A stretch of 11,801 nt of DNA, taken from an uncultured Veillonella sp. (GTDB lineage: Bacteria; Bacillota; Negativicutes; Veillonellales; Veillonellaceae). The notes below the pieces were generated by a model. It searched no databases and was not told the origin of the DNA. It saw nothing but the letters and a program-made list of their open reading frames with translations. Where the stretch lies: NCBI GenBank assembly GCA_937930265.1, contig CALGLI010000099.1, forward strand, positions 1-11,801. Reading direction: 5' to 3'. Below are positions 5,950 to 11,801 of this stretch, one piece after another. Numbering within the stretch: position 1 is the first letter of the stretch; each line of letters opens with the position of its first letter. Position numbers and translations under genes: made by a program.

Positions 5950-6972
5950 CTATTTACGAACGTCGTTGTCTTTGGATATAATCCCAATTTTTGTTGCTGT
6001 CCACACGCATGCACAAAGTATAACAAACACTAGCAATACACCCATGACAAAGTTTGCTTTTGCCGCTACAATAGACACACAACCTAAGAGTGCTGTAATG
6101 GCATACATCAACAACACAGCTTGTTTTTGTGTAAGCCCCATCGCCAACAGACGATGATGCAAATGCCCTTTATCTGGTTGGAATACGGGACGTCCATTAA
6201 TACGTCGACGTACAATGGCAAATAAAGTATCTAAAATTGGCAACCCTAGCACAATCACAGGTACCACCAATGCTACAGTAGCTGCCGTTTTTACACTCCC
6301 CATCACCGAGATAGCTGCCATCGTATAGCCCAATAGCATACTGCCTGTGTCACCCATAAATATTTTGGCAGGATTAAAGTTGTAGCGCAAGAATCCACAC
6401 GCAGCCCCAGCTAATGCCAAGGTAATGCATGCCAATTCAATTTGCCCCATCTGCAACGTCACAATACAAATCGTAATACATGCAATGAGGGAAATCCCTG
6501 CTGCCAATCCATCTAATCCATCAATGAGATTCACAATATTCGTAAATCCTACAATCCAAAATACCGTCAACGGTATAGCAAAATATTCCAAATACAATAA
6601 ATGGTCACCGATACTGATGAAATGCACCGCATTACCAAACAGAGGCAACATAAGAGCTGCTAAAATCTGTCCCATCAATTTTGTCTTTGGTCCAATTTGT
6701 TTAATATCATCCCAAATACCTACTGCTACAAGGATAATAGAACCTACAATCAATCCTTTTACAGAAGCCAAATCTTTCACACTATACAGCAAAGATACCA
6801 TATAGCCAATATAGGTGGCCAATCCCCCCAATCGTGGAATTGAAACTTGGTGCACCTTACGTGCGTCTGGTTTATCAATAGCACCTACCTTAACAGCGAA
6901 TTGCTTTACTAAAGGCGTGCAAATATACGTTACTACGAGAGCAATGACAAAGGCCCACAAATATACTGTCAT
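5950..6972 (-). CDS. wecA: Undecaprenyl-phosphate GlcNAc-1-phosphate transferase (WecA/TagO family)
   Basis: Polytopic membrane enzyme that transfers GlcNAc-1-phosphate from its UDP donor to the undecaprenyl-phosphate carrier, the first lipid-linked step of O-antigen or wall-polymer synthesis. It has 340 residues and about ten to eleven hydrophobic spans. Family motifs in order are DARKVHQVSIPRLGG (about 36-50), the DD pair at 88-89 in GIWDDIK, NLIDGLDGLAAG with D151 and D154, GDTGS with D208, and the WecA-type basic loop near 255-275 with HLHHRL (270-275) in place of the MraY version. The ATG at 6972 has GGAGG 7 nt upstream. A good terminator follows. The gene upstream is pgm, and wecB lies downstream behind its own promoter. 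WecA versus TagO is a naming choice. For a diderm I favour WecA, but the name depends on the polymer made. Confidence 0.93.
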   Translation of the reverse strand: MTVYLWAFVIALVVTYICTPLVKQFAVKVGAIDKPDARKVHQVSIPRLGGLATYIGYMVSLLYSVKDLASVKGLIVGSIILVAVGIWDDIKQIGPKTKLMGQILAALMLPLFGNAVHFISIGDHLLYLEYFAIPLTVFWIVGFTNIVNLIDGLDGLAAGISLIACITICIVTLQMGQIELACITLALAGAACGFLRYNFNPAKIFMGDTGSMLLGYTMAAISVMGSVKTAATVALVVPVIVLGLPILDTLFAIVRRRINGRPVFQPDKGHLHHRLLAMGLTQKQAVLLMYAITALLGCVSIVAAKANFVMGVLLVFVILCACVWTATKIGIISKDNDVRK

Positions 6973-7037
6973 TCCACCACCTCCATACGTGGTATTTCTT
7001 GTTAATCACATGGTTATTGTTACTACTTAGATATATC

Positions 7038-7065
7038 GTATAACCACGTTGTATACAGGTTATAC
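7038..7065. repeat. 28-bp inverted repeat in the wecA leader, candidate operator
   Basis: GTATAACC (7038-7045) and GGTTATAC (7058-7065) are perfect 8-bp arms around 12 nt that include GTATAC. The element begins about 7 nt downstream of the wecA -10, covering the predicted start of transcription and the next 27 nt. It could be a repressor site or a 5'-UTR hairpin. Confidence 0.5.
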
Positions 7066-7071
7066 TTCTTA

Positions 7072-7080
7072 ATTATATCA
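7072..7080 (-). promoter_or_regulatory. Likely wecA promoter, extended -10
   Basis: Minus-strand TGATATAAT is a perfect TATAAT with TGn. TTGTAT lies 17 nt upstream as a poor -35. The leader to the wecA ATG is about 95-100 nt. It lies in the 234-nt gap after pgm. The rest of that gap (about 7095-7206) shows no gene and no clear pgm terminator, so read-through from pgm is possible. Confidence 0.6.
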
Positions 7081-7206
7081 GTTAAGCACCGCACATACAA
7101 GAACAGAGACAGTAAACACCTACACCTGACTTCCTAACATCCAGCCATACAAAGGATATGACTACTCCTTACATCTAAGCACAAAGTCTATTAGAACTCA
7201 ATATTA

Positions 7207-8922
7207 CTAGGATACTAGACCTTCTATCATACGCTTACCATCTTCCATCAGCTGCGCCAGCCCTTCTTCACCTAAATAGGACTCAGCATACATTTTATAT
7301 AAGTTTTCTGTTCCTGATGGCCGTGCTACAAACCAACCTGTGTCTGTCACAATTTTAACACCATCGATAGGTTGTTCTTCAAATAAAGAGGTCGTACGAA
7401 TATCTAGGATGGAACTGCCCCCTAATTCTGTTATAGTCACATCACTCGGTTTCATACCTTTTAAAGCACTTTTTATTTCCGCTGTGCAAGGCATATCCAC
7501 ACGTTGGAACACTGGTGTTCCCCATTGTGCCGTCATATCTGCATAGTGCTTTGCTGGAGTTTTCCCTGTAGTTGCCACCATTTCTATAGCTAATAGCCCT
7601 AAAATGATGCCATCTTTATCAGTAGTCCATACGGTTCCATCCTGCTGCAAGAAGGACGCTCCCGCACTCTCCTCTGCCCCAAGACCAATACGCCCATCAA
7701 ATAATAAGGGCGCAAAATATTTAAAGCCTACTGGCACTTCATACACGGGATGATGGGAATCTTTGCAATAGGCATCCATCAAGCCTGTCACCACCGCTGT
7801 TTTGCCAACGCCTTTTCCTTCCCATGGACGAGTTTCATTCAAATATTTAGCAGCTACTACTAAATATTGATTTGGCGCTAACAAACCTTCTTCTGTAACG
7901 ATGCCGTGACGATCATAGTCTGGGTCATTACCAATAGCGAGCACATGGTCACCTAGGTGTTTCGCTACTTCTGCCATTGCATACGGCGAAGAACAATCCA
8001 TGCGAATCGCTCCATCATGGTCATAGGACATGAAGCTAAATGTTGGATCATAGTCACTATTAATGATGGTAAAATCTAGATTATACTCCTCAGCAATGGC
8101 ATGCCAATAGGCTCCACCACTACCACCTAATGCATTAATTAAGACCTTTGGATTTGCTTCTTGAATCGCTTTCATATTGATGATTTGAGGCAATTCTTTC
8201 ACGTAAGCCATTTTAAAATCATATGGTTCTAAATAGTGTCCCGCTTCCTCAGCAGAAATTGCAGCTGGAACTACCCGTTCCTCTTCTTCATGATGACAGC
8301 AGCCACAATGAGCACTTTCATGAGCGCCTACTAGATGATGAAAGGAAAATCGTTGAATGCTATCTAACCCTTTTTGCAAATATTCATTGGCTAAGGCTTC
8401 AATTCGTTTTGTCACTGCTGTGTCGGCTGGCCCACCATGAGGTGGGTTATATTTAATGCCACCATGTTCTGGCGGATTATGAGAAGGTGTAATAATAATA
8501 CCATCTGCTACATTCTCTGCTGTTGTATTTGCATTGTGTCGCAAAATAGCACGTGATACACTTGGGGTCGGTACAAATTCACGATGTGCATCCACTCGAG
8601 TTTGTACGCGATTTCCCAACAAGACTTCAATGGCCACTTGCAAGGCTGGCTGCGATAAGGCATGTGTATCTTGTCCAATATAGCAAGGTCCTGTGGCACC
8701 AAATTCTTGGCGTACATCACAAATCGCTTGCACAATAGCCGCTACATGCAATTCATTGAAAGTCCCTTTCGAGGCAATTCCTCGATGTCCAGAAGTACCA
8801 AAGCTTACTCGCTCTTCTGGTGCATCATACCTAGGAGTTATCCGAAAAAAGTCTTTCACCACAGTATCTACATGAATCAAATCTTCTTTTTTTACAGGTT
8901 GCCCTGCCAAAGGATGTACCAT
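7207..8922 (-). CDS. pgm: Alpha-D-phosphoglucomutase (E. coli Pgm type)
   Basis: Cytosolic enzyme interconverting glucose-6-phosphate and glucose-1-phosphate, the entry to UDP-glucose and related nucleotide sugars. It has 571 residues, somewhat longer than the roughly 546 of E. coli Pgm, to which it aligns by eye over its length. Visible motifs are FGTSGHRG (41-48), the catalytic phosphoserine S147 in TPSHNPPEHGG, the metal-binding DPDYDR (333-338), the sugar-specificity loop GAEESAG (415-421), and the phosphate-binding RPSGTE (534-539). Most of the extra length is an insertion near residues 196-225 holding HCGCCHHEEEE, absent from the E. coli enzyme as I recall it. The ATG at 8922 has AAGGAGG 9 nt upstream, inside the end of the yitT-like gene. 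Only 1 nt separates the two genes, so they are translationally close and share a transcript. Confidence 0.95.
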   Translation of the reverse strand: MVHPLAGQPVKKEDLIHVDTVVKDFFRITPRYDAPEERVSFGTSGHRGIASKGTFNELHVAAIVQAICDVRQEFGATGPCYIGQDTHALSQPALQVAIEVLLGNRVQTRVDAHREFVPTPSVSRAILRHNANTTAENVADGIIITPSHNPPEHGGIKYNPPHGGPADTAVTKRIEALANEYLQKGLDSIQRFSFHHLVGAHESAHCGCCHHEEEERVVPAAISAEEAGHYLEPYDFKMAYVKELPQIINMKAIQEANPKVLINALGGSGGAYWHAIAEEYNLDFTIINSDYDPTFSFMSYDHDGAIRMDCSSPYAMAEVAKHLGDHVLAIGNDPDYDRHGIVTEEGLLAPNQYLVVAAKYLNETRPWEGKGVGKTAVVTGLMDAYCKDSHHPVYEVPVGFKYFAPLLFDGRIGLGAEESAGASFLQQDGTVWTTDKDGIILGLLAIEMVATTGKTPAKHYADMTAQWGTPVFQRVDMPCTAEIKSALKGMKPSDVTITELGGSSILDIRTTSLFEEQPIDGVKIVTDTGWFVARPSGTENLYKMYAESYLGEEGLAQLMEDGKRMIEGLVS

Positions 8923-8923
8923 A

Positions 8924-9916
8924 TTATCGTTCCTCCTTATGTTCTTCTAAAGGAATTTCATTTCTAGCGATTTGCACGTCATGAATCATTTGTTCCGCTT
9001 CAGCCGCTTTCACCGGATCACAGGTTTGCAATACCCGTTCTACAGCACCATTTGCAGCCCTTGCAGAAAAACCTGTTCCGATAACTTCTGCCGCATCCGT
9101 AATCACCATAAATGCTGTTGGGTCTTCTGCTTCTACAGCCGCTTTCAAGCGAGCTACTTGCAATAAACTAACTACTACCATAATAACTTGTTTCGGTTGA
9201 TGTGTATAGGCACCTTCTCCATTCAAAATCGTAGCACCACGACCGATTTTATCAATGATTAAGTTACAAATCGTCACTGGTTTATAGGAAATGATAAACA
9301 TCGCCTTTCGTTGGTTAAAACCAGTAATTACCTTATTGGTTACCATCGCCGCTAAATAGGTACTAATCAAAGTAGTGGCTGCCGCCTCAATATTAATAAC
9401 AATAGCACCGACGATGAGAATCATCATATTGATACCAAATAAGATACTGCCAATCTGTAACCCAAACCGATTACGAATAATCATAGCAATAGGGTCCATA
9501 CCGCCCGTATTACCGCCACCACGATAGACGATACCAAGACCCAATCCAGAGAACAGGCCCCCTAAAATACCTCCAATAATTGGATTCTTAGTTAATTCCA
9601 AAGTTTCCAACGGGGACAATAGGTTGATCAAAATAGACATGATGATAGTCCCTAAAATGGTAATCCCCAAGTGCCAACGTCCTAACCATCTCCATGCCGC
9701 GTACAGCACTGGTATATTCAAAAGAAAGTTAATAGAACCTAAACTTAATATACCTTGTGTCACATAATAAATAATCAAGCTAAGACCGCTAATACCTCCG
9801 CTCAATAATTTGTGAGGTACAATGAATCCCTGCACCCCTACTGCAAACACAGTAGATCCAAGAATAATATGTATAATGGCTTTCACCGTACTTAAATATT
9901 TGGGTTTGTTTAACAT
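8924..9916 (-). CDS. YitT family membrane protein with C-terminal DUF2179 domain
   Basis: Integral membrane protein of unknown function. The N-terminal half (about 1-200) has five or six hydrophobic spans and the family signatures GGISGLSLIIYY (about 40-51) and VYRGGGNTGGMDPIAMI. The C-terminal soluble part has the DUF2179 patterns GRGATILNGEGAYT and PTAFMVITDAAEVIGTGF. A charged tail ends the protein. I choose the ATG at 9916 (MLNKPKYLSTVKAII), giving 330 residues. AGGTGG lies 4 nt upstream, and the membrane domain starts right after it. A longer reading from 10036 would translate the hairpin of the upstream gap as protein and is rejected. No strong promoter of its own is visible. It may depend on read-through from ridA. 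It is coupled to pgm (1 nt). Confidence 0.88.
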   Translation of the reverse strand: MLNKPKYLSTVKAIIHIILGSTVFAVGVQGFIVPHKLLSGGISGLSLIIYYVTQGILSLGSINFLLNIPVLYAAWRWLGRWHLGITILGTIIMSILINLLSPLETLELTKNPIIGGILGGLFSGLGLGIVYRGGGNTGGMDPIAMIIRNRFGLQIGSILFGINMMILIVGAIVINIEAAATTLISTYLAAMVTNKVITGFNQRKAMFIISYKPVTICNLIIDKIGRGATILNGEGAYTHQPKQVIMVVVSLLQVARLKAAVEAEDPTAFMVITDAAEVIGTGFSARAANGAVERVLQTCDPVKAAEAEQMIHDVQIARNEIPLEEHKEER

Positions 9917-9954
9917 AATTCCACCTATTCTATCACTACTTTCATCACCATTTG

Positions 9955-10027
9955 ACCATAAGCAAAAAGCTGCCACATTACAAGGATAATGTAACAGCTT
10001 TTTAGTATGTATTACACCGCTTATGGT
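9955..10027. terminator. ridA terminator inside a longer bulged hairpin
   Basis: The core is AAAAAGCTG (9964-9972) and ACATTA (9975-9980), pairing with TAATGT (9987-9992) and CAGCTTTTT (9995-10003) around a 6-nt loop, with a 2-nt mismatch. On the minus strand it ends in T5, about 40 nt after the ridA stop, as an intrinsic terminator should. The core reads as a T-ended hairpin in both directions. Perfect 9-bp outer arms, ACCATAAGC (9955-9963) and GCTTATGGT (10019-10027), extend it with a 15-nt one-sided bulge. Confidence 0.75.
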
Positions 10028-10032
10028 ATAAT
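10024..10032 (+). promoter_or_regulatory. Possible plus-strand promoter antisense to ridA
   Basis: TGGTATAAT is a perfect TGn extended -10 on the plus strand, just before the 3' end of ridA and facing into it. No good -35 lies at 16-18 nt. No plus-strand gene follows until ogt about 500 bp away, so any transcript would run antisense through ridA. It may be a chance match in an AT-rich gap. Confidence 0.25.
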
Positions 10033-10040
10033 ACAATATA

Positions 10041-10415
10041 CTATTCTGCTAGGGCAATCACTTCTACTTCTACCAAGAAGTTAGCTGGTAATGTTTTAAC
10101 TGCCACACAACTACGAGCTGGTTTAGATGTAAAATACTCAGCATAAATAGCGTTAAATTTAGCAAAATCACCCATGTCTGCTAAAAAGCATGTTGTTTTA
10201 ACAACTTTAGAAAAATCAGTACCTGCTTCTTTTAAGATAGCTTCGATATTTTTCATGGCTTGCAATGTTTGTGCTTCCACGCCACCTTCTACCAAAGCGC
10301 CTTGTGCTGGATCAATACCGCCTTGACCAGAGATAAACACAAAGCCATTCGCTTTGTAAGCTTGAGAATATGGTCCTAATGCTGCTGGTGCTTGCTCTGT
10401 ATACACTTGTTTCAT
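10041..10415 (-). CDS. ridA: RidA family enamine/imine deaminase
   Basis: Small cytosolic protein, normally a trimer, that hydrolyses reactive enamine/imine intermediates such as 2-aminoacrylate released by PLP enzymes. It has 124 residues, close to the usual 125-130. Visible motifs are PAALGPYSQAYKANGFVFISGQ near the N-terminus, the segment VVKTTCFLADMGDFAKFNAIY (71-91), and the signature PARSCVAVKTLP with the substrate-binding arginine R101. E116 in LVEVEVIA matches E120 of E. coli RidA. The ATG at 10415 is preceded by AAGGGG 6 nt upstream. The gene is followed by a terminator and is divergent from ogt. Its promoter region carries a strong inverted repeat. Confidence 0.95.
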   Translation of the reverse strand: MKQVYTEQAPAALGPYSQAYKANGFVFISGQGGIDPAQGALVEGGVEAQTLQAMKNIEAILKEAGTDFSKVVKTTCFLADMGDFAKFNAIYAEYFTSKPARSCVAVKTLPANFLVEVEVIALAE

Positions 10416-10448
10416 GGTTGTCCCCTTTCATTCCCATAAGACATTTAT

Positions 10449-10479
10449 AATATACCATTAGTATAGCATGTAATGGTAT
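10449..10479 (-). promoter_or_regulatory. ridA promoter overlapped by a 28-bp inverted repeat
   Basis: Perfect 9-bp arms ATACCATTA (10452-10460) and TAATGGTAT (10471-10479) flank a 10-nt centre. Within it, minus-strand TGCTATACT (10460-10468) is a TGn extended -10 about 45 nt before ridA. TGGTATATT (10449-10457) is a second candidate. A palindrome laid over a -10 looks like an operator, and could act on the divergent ogt as well. Confidence 0.5.
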
Positions 10480-10545
10480 CGAAGTGTAGCTATTTTTCAT
10501 ACTTCTATTGTACTTTATTTGCATATCTCTATAAGGAGTTCCTAT

Positions 10546-11049
10546 ATGTCTATCACTTATACTACTTATGAAAGCCCTTTGGGCACACTCACACTATATG
10601 CTACCACTTCAGCATTAGTAGGGCTCACATTTCCTACCCAATCTGTAACATTTCAAGAACCACTAGCCATGGATGAAACGAATGCATCCCCCATATTAAG
10701 ACAAACCGTCCTATGGCTAGATCAATACTTCAGTAGACACATCCCAACCATGACCATCCCCTTAGCCCCACAGGGAACACAATTTCAACAACGTGTGTGG
10801 TCACAATTAGAGCAGATTCCCTACGGCACATTCCTTACCTATGGCGAGCTGAGCCAACGTGTATTCAACTCACCCGTCCCCAAAGGAGCTCAAGCTATTG
10901 GATCTGCCGTCGGAGCAAATCCGATTTCTCTTATCATCCCTTGCCATCGTGTGTTAGGCAAAGGAAAAACCCTCACGGGTTACACCGGAGGGCTATCCAT
11001 TAAGCGCGCCTTGTTGACCATCGAGCATATCGATTTCGTAGACAAGTAG
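10546..11049 (+). CDS. ogt: Methylated-DNA--protein-cysteine methyltransferase (O6-alkylguanine repair)
   Basis: Suicide DNA repair protein that moves alkyl groups from O6-alkylguanine to its own cysteine. It has 167 residues from ATG 10546, with AAGGAG 7 nt upstream. An earlier TTG at 10519 would translate the leader and is rejected. The N-terminal part (about 1-75) is the variable Ogt/Ada-like domain. The C-terminal domain has the helix-turn-helix region FQQRVWSQLEQIPYGTFLTYGELS (about 80-103), the active site PCHRV with C133, and LTGYTGGLSIKRALL. The usual arginine finger just before AVG (R128 in human) is Gln here (Q116 in GAQAIG). I recall Gln at this place in other bacterial members too. 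It is the only plus-strand gene. I could not pick a clear promoter. Confidence 0.95.
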   Translation: MSITYTTYESPLGTLTLYATTSALVGLTFPTQSVTFQEPLAMDETNASPILRQTVLWLDQYFSRHIPTMTIPLAPQGTQFQQRVWSQLEQIPYGTFLTYGELSQRVFNSPVPKGAQAIGSAVGANPISLIIPCHRVLGKGKTLTGYTGGLSIKRALLTIEHIDFVDK

Positions 11050-11058
11050 GCTTACTTG
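11043..11058. repeat. Small palindrome across the convergent stop codons
   Basis: CAAGTA and TACTTG (6-bp arms, 4-nt loop GGCT) span the ogt stop at 11047-11049 and the opposing stop at 11052-11054. It has no T tract, so it is weak as a terminator. It mainly reflects that both proteins end in a Lys codon followed by a TA stop. Confidence 0.4.
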
Positions 11059-11801
11059 ATATGTTGTAACATTTGTAGAAAGTATGGCTTAAAGAATGTT
11101 CCTTCCACTTCACTAGTTCCCATTACAATCGTTGTTAAATACTCTGGCGTTCCCACTAATGCTATCCGCAAAAAGGCAGGGTATTGAACCCCTTTTATAT
11201 CATAGGTCATATTTCCCGCAGTTGTCATCGTACCATATTTACTATTTGGTAACGTATGTAATGGCTCTAAATTCCGTAATCGTATTTTTGTTGGAATCTT
11301 ATTCTGAGAATAATCAATATCTCTATCTTCTAAAATATTAACATGATATTCCTTTAAAAAGGCATTCGTGTCATTTGTAAACGCCTCCATTTTCGCAGGT
11401 GAAAATCCCTCTTTTCCATATGACTCTAATGAACTCATCAGCAACTCTTTAGGCAGTGGAAATACAAGAACCCAAGCTGTATTTATACCATACTGGTCCG
11501 CACCTTGCAATTCATAGACATCCATATAACGGCCTAGCTTAAGTCCTTCTTTCATGTTCTGCATTCGTGCATAGTCCTTCACTTTACCAACGGTAGTACC
11601 CATTGTACCTAGGTTGGCATACACATACCCTTTTCCTACCTGAGCTAACTTTGAAGAAGACAATTGTTTAACAGTAATCTCTGGTCCTACGGTTTGACGC
11701 AGATCAGTCAATGGATTCTGTTCTAGCATCGCATCGAACTCTGCCTTGATTTCGACTAAGGTTTGAGGTATTTTCTCAGTATCTATTATAGTACCCGAAG
11801 G
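11052..11801 (-). CDS. Unrecognised protein, 5' end beyond the window edge
   Basis: I do not recognise this family. The frame is open for 250 codons with no stop up to the right edge. Codons upstream of the internal ATG at 11729 keep reading (PSGTIIDTEKIPQTLVEIKAEFDA), so the true start very likely lies outside the window. The visible part is soluble in character, with no membrane span and no cysteine, a mix of short beta-like stretches (TAWVLVFPLP, FLRIALVGTPEYLTTIVMG) and charged segments. A secreted or lipid-anchored protein is possible but the N-terminus needed to tell is missing. Its stop lies 2 nt from the ogt stop in a tail-to-tail arrangement. The coding frame is supported by length and normal amino-acid composition, not by homology. 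Confidence 0.75.
   Translation of the reverse strand, partial: PSGTIIDTEKIPQTLVEIKAEFDAMLEQNPLTDLRQTVGPEITVKQLSSSKLAQVGKGYVYANLGTMGTTVGKVKDYARMQNMKEGLKLGRYMDVYELQGADQYGINTAWVLVFPLPKELLMSSLESYGKEGFSPAKMEAFTNDTNAFLKEYHVNILEDRDIDYSQNKIPTKIRLRNLEPLHTLPNSKYGTMTTAGNMTYDIKGVQYPAFLRIALVGTPEYLTTIVMGTSEVEGTFFKPYFLQMLQHIK

Noticed and set aside
8508..8735. Minus-strand 75-codon frame inside pgm
   Set aside because: Out of frame within a gene that has every phosphoglucomutase motif; a shadow.
8924..10036. Longer 370-residue form of the YitT protein
   Set aside because: The extra 40 residues translate the terminator hairpin and the ribosome site; ATG 9916 has a proper AGGTGG and begins at the membrane domain.
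10891..10896. Loss of the arginine finger in Ogt (Gln at residue 116) as a sign of an inactive protein
   Set aside because: The PCHRV active site and the rest of the domain are intact, and I recall Gln at this place in other bacterial members, so it is a variant rather than a defect.
10519..11049. Longer Ogt starting at TTG 10519
   Set aside because: The nine extra residues cover the AAGGAG ribosome site that serves ATG 10546.

Overview
The window is a compact, low-GC, mostly minus-strand stretch of a bacterial chromosome. Gene content and protein style point to a Firmicute, most likely a diderm Negativicute such as Veillonella. This is inference: it rests on the protein sequences, the atpZ-I-B-E-F-H-A gene order, an E. 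coli-type phosphoglucomutase and strong AGGAGG-type ribosome sites. No rRNA or other direct taxonomic marker is present.

Layout from left to right. Positions 1-4102 hold the front of an F1Fo ATP synthase operon, read right to left: atpZ, atpI, atpB (a), atpE (c), atpF (b), atpH (delta) and atpA (alpha). atpA runs off the left edge, and gamma, beta and epsilon are expected beyond it. A good extended -10 promoter lies just before atpZ. Next come wecB (UDP-GlcNAc 2-epimerase, 4287-5435) and wecA/tagO (polyprenyl-phosphate GlcNAc-1-phosphate transferase, 5950-6972), separated by about 500 bp of repeat-rich non-coding DNA. Positions 7207-10415 hold pgm (phosphoglucomutase), a YitT-family membrane protein and ridA, all minus strand. 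A plus-strand O6-alkylguanine-DNA alkyltransferase (ogt) diverges from ridA. It converges, almost stop to stop, on an unrecognised minus-strand gene that leaves the right edge.

How the genes fit together. Pgm makes glucose-1-phosphate for nucleotide sugars, WecA loads GlcNAc-1-phosphate onto the undecaprenyl carrier, and WecB makes UDP-ManNAc. The middle of the window is therefore an envelope-polysaccharide precursor group next to the ATP synthase operon. RidA and Ogt are housekeeping damage-control proteins.

The coding content is ordinary and I see no clear new multi-gene system. The parts worth a second look are mostly non-coding: a nested, nearly concentric palindrome and a pair of 36-bp direct repeats between wecA and wecB; 28-bp inverted repeats at the wecA and ridA promoters; and a bulged long hairpin between ridA and yitT. 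Two protein oddities also stand out: a Cys/His-rich insertion in Pgm and a second carboxylate near the ion site of the ATP synthase c subunit. Several promoters (atp, wecB, wecA, ridA) share a TGn extended -10 with a poor -35.
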